Assembly (NCBI RefSeq): GCF_002163675.1 | Contig: NZ_CP019334.1 | Span: 258,001-322,000, forward strand | DNA length: 64,000 nt | Direction: 5' to 3' | Origin: Polaribacter sp. SA4-12 | GTDB lineage: Bacteria > Bacteroidota > Bacteroidia > Flavobacteriales > Flavobacteriaceae | Part shown: in pieces, positions 1 through 9,011 of the stretch | How positions within the stretch are numbered: the first letter of the stretch is position 1 | How the letters are laid out: every line of letters begins with the position of its first letter | The notes under the pieces: model-generated | The model's database searches: none | Seen by the model: only the letters and a program-made list of their open reading frames with translations | What the model was told of the DNA's origin: nothing | Position numbers and translations under genes: made by a program

Positions 1-445
1 CTTCTTTGGGACGAGCAATACCTTCATTTACTTTTTGAGAAAAACAAGTGAGTTTTGGAAAATCATCATCATCATCATTATAAACAAAAATTGTTAATTT
101 TTCTAAATTAACAAAATCTAACTTTCCTGAAACTTCATCAATATCGTCTAACTTTATATTAAATGAAACCATTCTATTTTTTCCTTTTATTCTTTCATTT
201 TTATCATCTATGCTAATATGAATTACTAAAATTTTTCCAATTAATAAATCATAAAAATAGTTTCCTTTTATAGTTGTACTGTCAGTTTTATTAACTGGAA
301 AATTGACATGAATGAGTTTATTTGAATTATCGATATAGCTATCATGAATTAAAATATCTAGATTACTATCATAATGCATTTTCTCTTTTTTCTTTAATTT
401 TCTATCTTTTGGTTTATAAGTTTTAAAGTTGCTGTTTTTTTCCAT
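1..445 (-). CDS. Hypothetical protein, C-terminal end cut by window edge
   Basis: An open frame runs without a stop from an ATG at 445 to the left edge, giving 148 complete codons; the stop lies outside the window. The predicted protein begins MEKNSNFKTYKPKDRK, is soluble-looking, and carries a run of five aspartates (residues about 128-132) encoded by a GAT repeat. No signal peptide or membrane segment is visible. I do not recognise a family. The uninterrupted frame and flavobacterial codon use support a real gene; the function is unknown. Confidence 0.6.
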   Translation of the reverse strand, partial: MEKNSNFKTYKPKDRKLKKKEKMHYDSNLDILIHDSYIDNSNKLIHVNFPVNKTDSTTIKGNYFYDLLIGKILVIHISIDDKNERIKGKNRMVSFNIKLDDIDEVSGKLDFVNLEKLTIFVYNDDDDDFPKLTCFSQKVNEGIARPKE

Positions 446-548
446 GGTTAGTTTTTAGTTGGTTAATATATTCCAAATATCTAATATTTGGTAAGTACAC
501 ATATACCTACAAGTAGGTATAATCATGTCCTTAAATATAAGTAAAAAA

Positions 549-1226
549 CTATAAAGTAAAAATAGTAAGTAATACTCCTAAAAGAATTGCAATAAACTTT
601 TGTAAGTTAAATTTATGGTTTTCAGTGCTTTCAAAAAGTATAATTGTAGAAATATGTAAGAAAACCCCAACAATTAAAGCTGTAATTTCAGTTGCATAGG
701 TTGTGAAAAAAGGGATTTTATCTCCCAATAACATTCCTAAAGGACTCATTAAAGCAAAAGCAACCAAAAAAATATAAGTTATTTTTTTCGAGTATTTAGT
801 CTGAATTAGAAAAGTAGTTAAAACAACCGCAATTGGTATTTTGTGCACCACAATTGCCCATAATAAATTATCACCAGCATTATGAATTGGTAATCCTTCA
901 GAAAAAGCATGTATACATAGACTTACAAATAAAAGCGTTGGAAACTCTTTTCCATCCGTATGAATATGAATATGTCCATGTTCTGCTCCTTTAGAAAAAG
1001 ATTCTAAAACAGACTGAATAATAATTCCGACTAAAATAAAAATTCCGACTTTTTTATATTCGGTGGTTTCAGTATATACTTCTGGTAATAAATGTAAAAT
1101 AGTAACAGATAATAGATAAGCACCACTAAAAGCTAATAATAAACGGACTATTTTATTGTTTGGTTTTATAATAAAAACCAAGATAGAACCAAAAAGAACA
1201 GATGCTATTAAAAGAATATAACTCAT
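549..1226 (-). CDS. ZIP family divalent metal transporter
   Basis: A 225-aa polytopic membrane protein with about seven to eight hydrophobic segments. The family pattern is visible: HLLPEV in an early helix, a His-rich loop (HGHIHIH, about residues 84-90) between segments, and HAFSEGLPI (about 107-115), the metal-binding helix of ZIP carriers. It probably imports zinc or another divalent cation across the inner membrane. Its ATG overlaps the stop of the upstream methyltransferase gene by 4 bp (ATGA), so the two are translationally coupled. The exact metal cannot be read from sequence. Confidence 0.85.
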   Translation of the reverse strand: MSYILLIASVLFGSILVFIIKPNNKIVRLLLAFSGAYLLSVTILHLLPEVYTETTEYKKVGIFILVGIIIQSVLESFSKGAEHGHIHIHTDGKEFPTLLFVSLCIHAFSEGLPIHNAGDNLLWAIVVHKIPIAVVLTTFLIQTKYSKKITYIFLVAFALMSPLGMLLGDKIPFFTTYATEITALIVGVFLHISTIILFESTENHKFNLQKFIAILLGVLLTIFTL

Positions 1227-1948
1227 TTTGCAATAATAATTAATCGATCAGAAGTTTTAGCTTCGTATGTATTTAAATCATAATTTCCAAAAACATTTGT
1301 AATGGTAAAACCAACATCTTCAAAGAAAGCTGTCATTTTATCAAGATTTAAATATTTTACTTGTTCTGTATAAGAATGATTTTCTCCATCAGCAAAAAAT
1401 GAAATATGTTTAAAGATAAAGCCATCTTTAATTTCTCTTTTAATGTTGAATGTAATGTTATCTACCGTTTTAGTTTCTGTAGCAACTAAATTTAATTTTA
1501 CTTTTTCAGCATTTAAAAAATCAAACACAAAAAAACCATCTTTATTTAAACCTTGTTTAATGTTGTTTAAAATTAAAATGTCTTCTTTATCATCTTCAAA
1601 ATAACCAAAGCTAGTAAACAGATTAAAAATAGCATCATACTTATTATTAAAATGCGCACGCATATCGTGTACTTTAAAATTTAAAGTCTCGTTCTCAAAT
1701 TCTTTAGCCAATTTAATACTATTAGCAGCCAAATCTCCACCTGTAACTTTATATCCTAAAGAATTTAAAAATACAGAATGACGCCCTTTTCCACAAGGTA
1801 AATCTAAAATATGAGTCGTTTTTGGCAAATTTAAAAAAGAAGTAATATTCTTCATAAACAATTGCGCTTCACCATCATTTCTCTCTTTATAAAGCGTATG
1901 ATAATAAGAAGTGTTAAACCAATCTGTAAACCAATCTTTTGTTTTCAT
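1223..1948 (-). CDS. Class I SAM-dependent methyltransferase
   Basis: A 241-aa soluble protein. The SAM-binding motif I is LDLPCGKGRHS (about residues 48-58), followed by GYKVTGGDLA and the acidic end of strand 2, and FNLFTSFGYFEDD in the position of motif IV. This is the Methyltransf_25-like Rossmann fold. The substrate is not evident; similar proteins are usually annotated only as class I methyltransferases. It is the first gene of a two-gene unit with the ZIP transporter (4-bp overlap). Confidence 0.85.
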   Translation of the reverse strand: MKTKDWFTDWFNTSYYHTLYKERNDGEAQLFMKNITSFLNLPKTTHILDLPCGKGRHSVFLNSLGYKVTGGDLAANSIKLAKEFENETLNFKVHDMRAHFNNKYDAIFNLFTSFGYFEDDKEDILILNNIKQGLNKDGFFVFDFLNAEKVKLNLVATETKTVDNITFNIKREIKDGFIFKHISFFADGENHSYTEQVKYLNLDKMTAFFEDVGFTITNVFGNYDLNTYEAKTSDRLIIIAK

Positions 1949-2115
1949 CTTTATAAAATTGCTGTAACCTTATTTTTAATTTTATAATTAATTTGATAAC
2001 TAATTACATTTCCTTTGCAGTTGTACATCTTTCAGATTTCAGTCTGTAAAAGTAACTAAATCTTACGTTTCAAAAAATGAAAAATTTAATTACTATTTAT
2101 CCTATTAATAAAATG

Positions 2116-2123
2116 TATTTTTG
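2116..2123 (+). promoter_or_regulatory. -7 box for the THUMP methyltransferase gene
   Basis: TATTTTTG fits the Bacteroidota -7 consensus TAnnTTTG. It ends only 11 bp before the ATG at 2135, so the transcript should have a very short leader. No convincing -33 TTTG was seen. Confidence 0.6.
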
Positions 2124-2134
2124 CAGTCAATTTT

Positions 2135-3346
2135 ATGAGTATGAACAAAGATTTTAAAATGACGGCAACTACACTTTTCGGTTTAGAAGGTGTTTTGGCA
2201 AATGAGTTAAAAGAACTAGGCGCACAAGATGTTAAAGAAGGCATCAGAATGGTTTCTTTTAGAGGTGATACAGGTTTTATGTACAAAGCAAATATTGCTT
2301 TAAGAACTGCTGTGAGAATTTTAAAACCGATAAAAGTTTGTAAGATTTACGATGAAGAAGATTTGTATGAAGCGATTCAGAAAATTAAATGGGAAAACTA
2401 TTTAGATACTGAAGGTACTTTTGCAATAGGAGCAGTGGTAAATTCTAAGAATTTTACATCTAACTCACATTATATTTCTTTAAAGTCGAAAGATGCAATT
2501 GCAGATTATTTTCGTCATAAATATAGTAAAAGACCTAACGTAGATTTAGATTATCCAGATTTAAAGGTACACATTCACATTCATAAAGAATGGTTGACTG
2601 TTTCTTTAGATTCTTCAGGAGATTCTTTACATAAAAGAGGGTACAGAACAGCGACTAATATTGCGCCAATAAACGAAGTTTTGGCTGCTGGTATGGTTTT
2701 GTTATCTGGTTATAGAGGTGAAGAAAACTTTATTGACCCGATGTGTGGTTCTGGTACAATTTTAATTGAAGCTGCAATGATTGCGAATAACATTCCTGCA
2801 AATATCAATAGAAAATTGTTTGCTTTCGAAAACTGGAAAGATTATGATGAAGATTTATACTTTACAATTCAAGAATCATTATTAAAGAAAATTCGTTCTT
2901 CTCATTTTAAAATTATGGGATTCGATAAAGCACCATCTGCTGTACAAAAAGCACAAGCAAACGTCGAAAACGCAAATTTAGATGAATTTATAGGTGTACA
3001 CCATGTCAACTTTTTTAACTCTAAAAAAGAAGTTTTTGGTAACACTACCATTTTATTTAATCCACCTTATGGTGAACGTTTAAATATTGATACAGAAGAA
3101 TTTTACAAGAAAATTGGTGATACATTAAAGCACAATTACCCAGGTTCTTCAGCTTGGTTAATAACATCAGATACAGACGCTTTAAAATGTGTAGGATTAA
3201 GAACTTCTAAAAGAATCGCTCTTAAAAACGGGGATTTAAACTGTAAGTTTGTAAAATACGAATTGTACGAAGGAACACGTAAATTTAAAGAACACAAAGA
3301 AGAAGATACTTCAGAAGCCGATTTAGAAGCAAATGCTGAAGATTAA
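2135..3346 (+). CDS. THUMP-domain 23S rRNA guanine-N2 methyltransferase-like protein
   Basis: A 403-aa protein with an N-terminal ferredoxin-like/THUMP region (about residues 10-155) and a C-terminal RlmL/UPF0020 methyltransferase domain. Visible motifs are DPMCGSGT (201-208, SAM binding) and NPPYGERL (309-316, the catalytic N-P-P-Y motif of N2-guanine RNA methyltransferases). It resembles the N-terminal half of E. coli RlmL, which methylates G2445 of 23S rRNA, without the fused RlmK half. The acidic C-terminal tail is probably disordered. A second ATG two codons downstream is an alternative start. Confidence 0.85.
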   Translation: MSMNKDFKMTATTLFGLEGVLANELKELGAQDVKEGIRMVSFRGDTGFMYKANIALRTAVRILKPIKVCKIYDEEDLYEAIQKIKWENYLDTEGTFAIGAVVNSKNFTSNSHYISLKSKDAIADYFRHKYSKRPNVDLDYPDLKVHIHIHKEWLTVSLDSSGDSLHKRGYRTATNIAPINEVLAAGMVLLSGYRGEENFIDPMCGSGTILIEAAMIANNIPANINRKLFAFENWKDYDEDLYFTIQESLLKKIRSSHFKIMGFDKAPSAVQKAQANVENANLDEFIGVHHVNFFNSKKEVFGNTTILFNPPYGERLNIDTEEFYKKIGDTLKHNYPGSSAWLITSDTDALKCVGLRTSKRIALKNGDLNCKFVKYELYEGTRKFKEHKEEDTSEADLEANAED

Positions 3347-3352
3347 TTTTTT

Positions 3353-3380
3353 CTGTCATTGCGAGGCACGAAGCAATCTC
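3353..3380. repeat. Partial GTCATTGCGAG-type dispersed repeat
   Basis: CTGTCATTGCGAG (3353-3365) followed by GCACGAAGCAATCTC. The start matches the reconstructed IS110 target at 58788-58795 joined to 60046 onward, and CAATCTC is shared with the same repeat. It is an unoccupied site of the kind this IS110 element uses. Confidence 0.7.
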
Positions 3381-3406
3381 TATCTAATAATTCTAAATTA
3401 TTTTTA

Positions 3407-3530
3407 AGAAGCTATTTCCTGCTTTTCGTTATATCTTTTTTTAAGAAAAATAAAAAAAGGATGCCACTTCAAATGCAAAGCATTCAACGATTCAATATAA
3501 AATATTAAAGCAGAGTTAATCAGGGCTAAA
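3407..3530. repeat. AGAAGCTATTTCCTGC dispersed element, copy 1
   Basis: Starts with AGAAGCTATTTCCTGCTTT, has an internal T-run/A-run hairpin (about 3431-3464) and ends with TTAATCAGGGCTAAA. The same borders recur at 61238-61317, and the left border alone recurs at 58764-58782. Confidence 0.65.
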
Positions 3531-3580
3531 CTAGTTTATGAGCTTCTTTGAGAATTAAACTATTCTTTGCTTAAATATAT

Positions 3581-3631
3581 AAAAACACCTTAATTAAACT
3601 GAATTTTATTCAGTTTAATTAAGGTGTTTTT
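3581..3631. terminator. Bidirectional terminator, 23-bp perfect stem
   Basis: The arms at 3581-3603 and 3609-3631 are perfect reverse complements of 23 bp with a 5-nt loop; A-runs and T-runs sit at the outer ends on both strands. It serves the convergent genes ending at 3346 (+) and 3757 (-). Confidence 0.85.
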
Positions 3632-3756
3632 ATATGATTTCGTTAAGTGTTTTTAGTGGAAAATAGTTTGGGATCACAAGCCTTTAAGGTCTTTTTGTAT
3701 TCTTTCTAGAGGAAAAAAAATAAGCAATGTAATTATACATAACTTATTTTTGTATT

Positions 3757-4746
3757 TTAATTCAACTTTTCAATTTGTTCATCAATTTCTTTATGTAATT
3801 GTTCTAATTCTTGTTCATAAATTGTAGTGTTTAAAGTTATCGCTGTTTTAAATAATTCAAAAGTTTTTAATCTTAATTCTGCATATTTTAGCAATATCTT
3901 ATTTTGTTTTAATAATTCGGAAGGTAAGTTTTCAATATTATTTGTTTTTTTAATGATAGCAATATTATCTTTCCATTTAGGAATTACACTATTGTCTAAT
4001 TCTTGAAGAAGTGAGTTAATTGTTTTAGTATTTATATTTTCATAAAAAACTAAAGATTCAGTTTCATTTTTCGTGAATTTTGCTAATTCAGTATCATATT
4101 TTTGATATTCTTCACCGTCAGGTAAAATATAGATATAACCGAAAAGTCCAATTAATATAATACTTCCAGATATAAGACCAATTCCTGCTGCTTTCCATCC
4201 AGAATAAAATTCGTTTCCATTTTCTTTATGTTGATCTAATATTGTTCCGTGAATTTTTGTAACAATAAATAAGATAATACCAGTGTAGATTGCAGGCAAT
4301 ATTTGATTTGGAACTTTATCCATAATTGACTCTGGAATCATGAAAATAGTTGCAAACAAAACAACAGTTGATACAATTCCAATTAATAGAGAATTCTTTG
4401 CTTCATCTGGTTTATTTAGACTGAGATAGTTTTCTCTAATTAAATATCCAGCAGCTAATGGACCTCCAATAAAAGTAGCAATTCCTATTGCTTTTTGAGA
4501 ATAAAATTTTAAATTTTTAGTTTCGTTCTTTAAAACTGATTGCTTCTTTAAAGGTTGTTTTATTGTTTCTAATTTGTTTACTTCTGAATTCTCAGAGTAT
4601 TTATCTTTTAATATAATTTCTGCAGCATCAATAGCATTAGAAGTATATTTCTCTCTGTTATTCAAAATTTCTAGTAATTCATTTTTGGTTTTTACTTTAA
4701 ACTTTTCAAGGAATAATTTTTTTTTCATTTTAGCCAACATTAACAC
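3757..4746 (-). CDS. Hypothetical four-TM membrane protein
   Basis: 329 aa. The N-terminal 50 residues form a short helical motif (KNELLEILNNREKYTSNAID) that I recognise as a common Bacteroidota pattern of unknown role. Four hydrophobic segments follow at about residues 85-103, 120-140, 150-168 and 185-205, then a 120-residue charged helical C-terminal part. ATGs at codons 1, 3 and 7 are possible starts; MKKKLF (codon 7) has the better-looking A-rich leader. No enzymatic motif is visible, and no function can be given. Confidence 0.65.
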   Translation of the reverse strand: MLMLAKMKKKLFLEKFKVKTKNELLEILNNREKYTSNAIDAAEIILKDKYSENSEVNKLETIKQPLKKQSVLKNETKNLKFYSQKAIGIATFIGGPLAAGYLIRENYLSLNKPDEAKNSLLIGIVSTVVLFATIFMIPESIMDKVPNQILPAIYTGIILFIVTKIHGTILDQHKENGNEFYSGWKAAGIGLISGSIILIGLFGYIYILPDGEEYQKYDTELAKFTKNETESLVFYENINTKTINSLLQELDNSVIPKWKDNIAIIKKTNNIENLPSELLKQNKILLKYAELRLKTFELFKTAITLNTTIYEQELEQLHKEIDEQIEKLN

Positions 4747-4850
4747 ATATATAAAGTCCTTTTGTAATATACATCAGTAAGTTATCTAAGTTAGTTTTTT
4801 TGATTTAAAAAGGCTACTGTAAGAACACCTATTCCCTTACTTTTTAAAAC

Positions 4851-4883
4851 AAAAAAACCGAAACAAATAAGTTTCGGTTTTTT
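4851..4883 (-). terminator. Terminator of yidC
   Basis: AACCGAAAC / GTTTCGGTT stem with a 6-nt AAATAA loop, flanked by seven As, which become a T-run on the minus strand. It lies 23 bp past the yidC stop. Confidence 0.8.
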
Positions 4884-4905
4884 AAATTATTAAAGGCATT
4901 GCCTT

Positions 4906-6789
4906 CTATTTTTTACCTTTTTTCTGTTGTGCTTGTTGCTCTTGTGCTTGTTTCATAGCACCATCAATTTTCTGACGGAATTTACTCTTCGCTTTTTCAG
5001 GTTTCTTCTTGTTTTCCTCTATTTGAGCATGAATTTTATCTTCATCAATAATGTAGTTTTTAATTACTAACATAATTGTTATCGTTAACAAGTTAGAAAC
5101 AAAGTAGTATAAACTTAAACTACTTGCATAATTGTTAAAGAAGAATAACATCATAATAGGAGAGAAGTAAATCATGTACTTCATCATTTTCCCCATGTCT
5201 GGCATACCTTCTTGCGTTGGTGCTTGCATGTTTGCTTGTTGACTCTGATTCATTTTCATGTAAAAGAAAATAGCAACAGAAGCTAATATTGGAAATAAAC
5301 TTACGTGATCTCCATAAAAAGGAATGTTAAATGGCAATTTATAAATCATATCGTAAGATGATAAATCATTTGCCCATAAAAAGTTTTGCTGTCTTAAAGC
5401 TAAATTTGTAGGAAAGAACTTGAATAATGCAAAGAAAACAGGCATCTGTAATAATGCAGGTATACAACCAGACATCATGCTTACTCCAGCTTTTCGCTGA
5501 ATTGCCATGGTTTCTTGTTGACGTTTCATTGCGTTGTCTTTTCCAGGATACTTCTCATTCAATGCCGTTAATTCAGGTCTAATAACCTTCATTTTAGCGC
5601 TCGATAAATAAGATTTATAAACTAAAGGAGACATGATAATTCTAACAACAATTGTCATTAAAATAATGATTAATCCATAGTTAGATAAAAATCCTTCTAA
5701 GAAATTAAAAACAGGATAAAATACAGTTCTGTTTAAGAAACCAAAAATTCCCCAACCTAAATCTGCTGTTTTATCTAAATCTGTTCCTTTAAAAGTTTTT
5801 AATAAATTATAATCACTAGGCCCATAATACCATTTCATGTTATAGTTTAACTCACCATTAGATAATTCTAAAGGAGTTTTTAACTCATAACGTTTTGTAT
5901 AAACAGAATCTATTTCTTCATTCTTTATTAAATCTGTAGATGTTACAGACGCTTTATTAAAAGGAGTGTCTGATAATAAACTAGATGAAAAGAAATGTTG
6001 TTTGTAAGAAACCCAGTCTACGTCATTTAAAATTTCATTGTTACCTGCATTTAAATAATCTACATCGTCTTCTGTCTTATAAAAAAGGTGAGAATACATT
6101 GTGTTTTCTGTCTTTAAACTTTTTTCATGTCTATAACCATCTAAAGACCAATCTAAATTAATTGGGTTAGAAGAGTTAATTACACTACTTAAACCTTGAG
6201 AACGAACAGCAAAATTCACCATATATTCATTCGGTTTCATTTCGTATCTATATTCAAGAAACTGAGAGTCAGAAACTTTCAATTTCATAGAAACGATTGT
6301 GCTTTCTCCGTTTTTAGTAATAGTAGGCGAAAAGAATAAATCTTTGGTATTTAAAATTCTATTATCTGTTGTGCCAAAATTGATGTTAAAAGATGAGTTA
6401 TTATCTTTTATCATATATAAAGGTAAAGAATCATGTGTTTGATAATTCTTAATTTCAGCTTCAATAATTTGTCCACCTTTATTGTTGATGACCAATTTTA
6501 CCAATTCATTTTCTAAAACTGATGTTCCATCTGAACCATTAATAGCACTTTGTGCAAATGCGCCTAATTTATTAGTGAAGGCTACTTGCTTTAAAGAATC
6601 GTTTTCAAAAACGGGTGTGTTTTCTATGATTGTATTTGTTGTATTGTTTGTAGCATCTACAACTTGTTCAGTATTCGTTGAAGGATCAATCGTTTCATCT
6701 GGCTTATTAGTGTTTACCCAGTATAATAAAATACCTCCTAATAATACCATTCCTATAAAAGAATTGATATCGAATTTCTTTTTTTCCAT
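4906..6789 (-). CDS. yidC: Membrane protein insertase YidC
   Basis: A 627-aa inner-membrane insertase that places proteins in the membrane with or without SecYEG. An N-terminal TM (about residues 10-25) is followed by a large periplasmic beta-sandwich domain (about 60-350) and the conserved C-terminal five-helix core beginning near FLNRTVFYPVFNFLEG. The core includes the Oxa1-like segment around LVYKSYLSSAKMKVIRPEL and a basic, Q/K-rich tail (QAQEQQAQQKKGKK) typical of a ribosome-contacting end. Length fits the Bacteroidota family. It lies just downstream of pyrG on the same strand but has its own promoter-like box at 6850-6857. Confidence 0.95.
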   Translation of the reverse strand: MEKKKFDINSFIGMVLLGGILLYWVNTNKPDETIDPSTNTEQVVDATNNTTNTIIENTPVFENDSLKQVAFTNKLGAFAQSAINGSDGTSVLENELVKLVINNKGGQIIEAEIKNYQTHDSLPLYMIKDNNSSFNINFGTTDNRILNTKDLFFSPTITKNGESTIVSMKLKVSDSQFLEYRYEMKPNEYMVNFAVRSQGLSSVINSSNPINLDWSLDGYRHEKSLKTENTMYSHLFYKTEDDVDYLNAGNNEILNDVDWVSYKQHFFSSSLLSDTPFNKASVTSTDLIKNEEIDSVYTKRYELKTPLELSNGELNYNMKWYYGPSDYNLLKTFKGTDLDKTADLGWGIFGFLNRTVFYPVFNFLEGFLSNYGLIIILMTIVVRIIMSPLVYKSYLSSAKMKVIRPELTALNEKYPGKDNAMKRQQETMAIQRKAGVSMMSGCIPALLQMPVFFALFKFFPTNLALRQQNFLWANDLSSYDMIYKLPFNIPFYGDHVSLFPILASVAIFFYMKMNQSQQANMQAPTQEGMPDMGKMMKYMIYFSPIMMLFFFNNYASSLSLYYFVSNLLTITIMLVIKNYIIDEDKIHAQIEENKKKPEKAKSKFRQKIDGAMKQAQEQQAQQKKGKK

Positions 6790-6822
6790 GTGTTATCTTA
6801 AAATGTCAAATTGTCATTAGAT

Positions 6823-6840
6823 CATCAAAATATTTTGATG
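6823..6840. promoter_or_regulatory. Perfect 18-bp palindrome in the yidC leader
   Basis: CATCAAAATATTTTGATG reads the same on both strands and lies between the putative yidC -7 box and its ATG. It could be an operator or an RNA hairpin; no T-run follows, so it is not a classical terminator. Confidence 0.4.
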
Positions 6841-6849
6841 AAAACGCGA

Positions 6850-6857
6850 CAAATGTA
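6850..6857 (-). promoter_or_regulatory. -7 box for yidC
   Basis: On the minus strand this reads TACATTTG (TAnnTTTG), 60 bp upstream of the yidC ATG. The -33 element is unclear. Confidence 0.5.
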
Positions 6858-6933
6858 GTGAAAAAGCAGTTTTTATATCGTTTTTACTGCTTTAAATGTT
6901 AAAGGTATTATTCGTTCAAATAATGTTCCGTAA

Positions 6934-8547
6934 TTAACTTTTAGATTGTTTTAAAGCAGCTTTTATAAAATCTACAAATAAAGGGTGTGGTTTTAAAACT
7001 GTACTTTTATATTCTGGATGATATTGTACACCAACAAACCAAGGATGTGTAGGTATTTCTACAACTTCTACCAATCCTGTTTTAGGATTAAAACCTGTAG
7101 CTTTCATTCCTTTAAGTTCAATTTGCTCTAAGTAATCATTATTAAACTCATAACGATGTCTGTGACGTTCACTAATATTTTCAGATTTATAAGCATTGTA
7201 AGCTTTAGAATCTTTTACAAGTTTACAATCCCAAGCACCTAAACGCATTGTACCACCTTTTTCTGTAACATCTTTTTGGCTTTCCATTAAGTTTATAACA
7301 GGGTTTTTACAATCCTTTTTCATTTCTGTAGAAAAAGCATCTTCTAAACCTAATACGTTTTTAGAATATTCGATAACAGCCATTTGCATTCCCAAACAAA
7401 TTCCGAAGAAAGGAATATTGTTTTCTCTTGCGTACTGAACTGCTTTTATTTTACCATCAATTCCTCTATCACCAAAACCAGGAGCCACTAAAATTCCGTT
7501 AACACCTTTTAGTTTTTCTTCGCAATTATCAATAGTTAAACTTTCAGAATGCACCCAACGTACTTTTACTTTGGTTTCATTAGAAGAACCTGCATGAATA
7601 AATGCTTCTGTAATTGATTTATAAGAATCTTGTAACTCAATATATTTACCAATTAAAGCAATTTCTACTTCGTGTTTAGGATTTTTATGTTTCTTTAAGA
7701 ACTCGTTCCAAACCTTTAATTCTGGTTCCCCTTTAGAAGATAATTTTAATTTTCTTAAAACAACAGAATCTAAACCTTGTTCTAACATTAAGTTAGGTAC
7801 ATCGTAAATAGTTTCTGCGTCTATAGATTGTATAACATCTTCTTTCTTTACATTACAGAATAATGCAAGTTTACGTTTAATGTCGTCAGAAATTTCGTGT
7901 TCTGTTCTACACACTAAAATATCTGGGCTTACACCACTTTGCATTAACATTTTTACAGAGTGTTGTGTAGGTTTTGTTTTTAACTCACCTGCAGCAGCTA
8001 AATAAGGTACTAGTGTTAAATGAATAACAATGGCATTTTCTTCACCTTTTTCCCAAAGCATTTGTCTAACAGACTCAACATAAGGTAAAGATTCAATATC
8101 ACCAACAGTTCCACCAATTTCTGTAATTACGATATCGTAATCACCAGTTTCACCTAAAATTTGAATTCTACGTTTAATTTCATCAGTAATATGAGGAATC
8201 ACCTGTACAGTTTTCCCTAAAAACTCACCTTTACGCTCTTTATTAATTACAGATTGATAAATTTTACCTGTAGTTACGTTATTAGCCTGACTTGTAGGAA
8301 TGTTTAAAAAACGCTCATAATGACCAAGATCTAAATCAGTTTCTGCTCCATCATCTGTAACATAACATTCTCCATGTTCGTACGGATTTAAAGTTCCTGG
8401 ATCTATATTAATATAAGGGTCTAATTTTTGGATAGTTACAGAAAATCCTCGTTGCTGTAATAATTTGGCTAAAGAAGCTGCAATAATTCCTTTTCCAAGT
8501 GATGAAGTTACGCCTCCTGTTACAAAAACGTATTTAGTGTTACTCAT
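6934..8547 (-). CDS. pyrG: CTP synthase
   Basis: Makes CTP from UTP, ATP and glutamine, the last step of pyrimidine nucleotide synthesis. The N-terminal synthetase domain starts [16 protein letters not shown] (P-loop) and includes [10 protein letters not shown] and [11 protein letters not shown]; the C-terminal class I glutaminase carries GICLGMQ (nucleophile Cys) and the late His/Glu in HPEYK. I chose ATG 8547 (MSNTKYVF), giving 537 aa, the usual family length. An in-frame ATG 39 bp further upstream would add 13 unconserved residues and lies upstream of the promoter box, so it would not be on the transcript. Confidence 0.95.
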   Translation of the reverse strand: MSNTKYVFVTGGVTSSLGKGIIAASLAKLLQQRGFSVTIQKLDPYINIDPGTLNPYEHGECYVTDDGAETDLDLGHYERFLNIPTSQANNVTTGKIYQSVINKERKGEFLGKTVQVIPHITDEIKRRIQILGETGDYDIVITEIGGTVGDIESLPYVESVRQMLWEKGEENAIVIHLTLVPYLAAAGELKTKPTQHSVKMLMQSGVSPDILVCRTEHEISDDIKRKLALFCNVKKEDVIQSIDAETIYDVPNLMLEQGLDSVVLRKLKLSSKGEPELKVWNEFLKKHKNPKHEVEIALIGKYIELQDSYKSITEAFIHAGSSNETKVKVRWVHSESLTIDNCEEKLKGVNGILVAPGFGDRGIDGKIKAVQYARENNIPFFGICLGMQMAVIEYSKNVLGLEDAFSTEMKKDCKNPVINLMESQKDVTEKGGTMRLGAWDCKLVKDSKAYNAYKSENISERHRHRYEFNNDYLEQIELKGMKATGFNPKTGLVEVVEIPTHPWFVGVQYHPEYKSTVLKPHPLFVDFIKAALKQSKS

Positions 8548-8565
8548 GGTATTCTTAGGTTTGCG

Positions 8566-8573
8566 CAAAAATA
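8566..8573 (-). promoter_or_regulatory. -7 box for pyrG
   Basis: TATTTTTG on the minus strand, 18 bp before the pyrG ATG. It is followed by a TTTGCGCAAA palindrome (8560-8569). The mirror arm creates TAGGTTTG on the plus strand at 8556-8563, so the site may be bidirectional. Confidence 0.6.
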
Positions 8574-8672
8574 CTAACTCTAACATTTATGGCAAATAAA
8601 AAAGGCAAAAACATTTGAAAAACTTGTACTTTTGTTCTGTCGAAAAATATTTTGTTTTTTTTTGAAATAGTG

Positions 8673-8703
8673 TTTGTCAAAAATAAAAACAGTTGTATAT
8701 TTG
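8673..8703 (+). promoter_or_regulatory. Promoter of rpmH
   Basis: TTTG (8673-8676), a 19-bp spacer and TATATTTG (8696-8703) match the Bacteroidota -33/-7 pair well. The leader to the rpmH ATG is about 70 nt. Confidence 0.75.
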
Positions 8704-8777
8704 CGCACGCTTAAAAAGAAATTAGTTTCTATAAGTAATAGATAAAAAATAAGAAGACACTTTAAAAAATACATATA

Positions 8778-8939
8778 ATGCCGAAAAGAACGTACCAACC
8801 GTCAAAGAGAAAAAGAAGAAATAAACATGGTTTCATGGAAAGAATGGCTTCTGCTAACGGTAGAAAAGTATTAGCTCGTAGAAGAGCAAAAGGAAGAAAG
8901 AAAGTTTCTGTTTCATCTGAAACTAGACATAAAAAATAA
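8778..8939 (+). CDS. rpmH: 50S ribosomal protein L34
   Basis: A 53-aa, very basic protein starting [19 protein letters not shown], with the family core [25 protein letters not shown]34 is a small structural protein of the large ribosomal subunit. The length fits the Bacteroidota family. It sits alone between a strong promoter (8673-8703) and a terminator (8964-8995), so it is monocistronic here and not in the classical rpmH-rnpA-yidC order; yidC is nearby but on the other strand. Confidence 0.97.
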   Translation: MPKRTYQPSKRKRRNKHGFMERMASANGRKVLARRRAKGRKKVSVSSETRHKK

Positions 8940-8963
8940 ATGGTTAACATTTGTTAATATATT

Positions 8964-8995
8964 AGGTGTTACTTTTTTAAGTAACACCTTTTTTT
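8964..8995 (+). terminator. Terminator of rpmH
   Basis: AGGTGTTAC / GTAACACCT stem, 8-nt loop, then a T-run to 8995. It ends immediately before the carB promoter. Confidence 0.85.
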
Positions 8996-9011
8996 ATACC
9001 CAAGCATTAAT

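Larger units (their letters stand above)
3347..3756. other. Intergenic region with repeats and a shared terminator
   Basis: No gene is seen in this 410-bp convergent gap. It holds a partial GTCATTGCGAG-type repeat (3353-3380), a copy of the AGAAGCTATTTCCTGC element (3407-3530) and a long perfect hairpin (3581-3631). Confidence 0.7.

Noticed and set aside
62..79. CATCATCATCATCATT short tandem repeat near the left edge
   Set aside because: It lies inside an open coding frame, where it encodes a run of aspartates on the minus strand; it is not a CRISPR or microsatellite array.
8580..8950. Minus-strand frames opposite rpmH
   Set aside because: They are antisense to the clear L34 gene and to the pyrG/rpmH promoter region, with no family resemblance or plausible start context.
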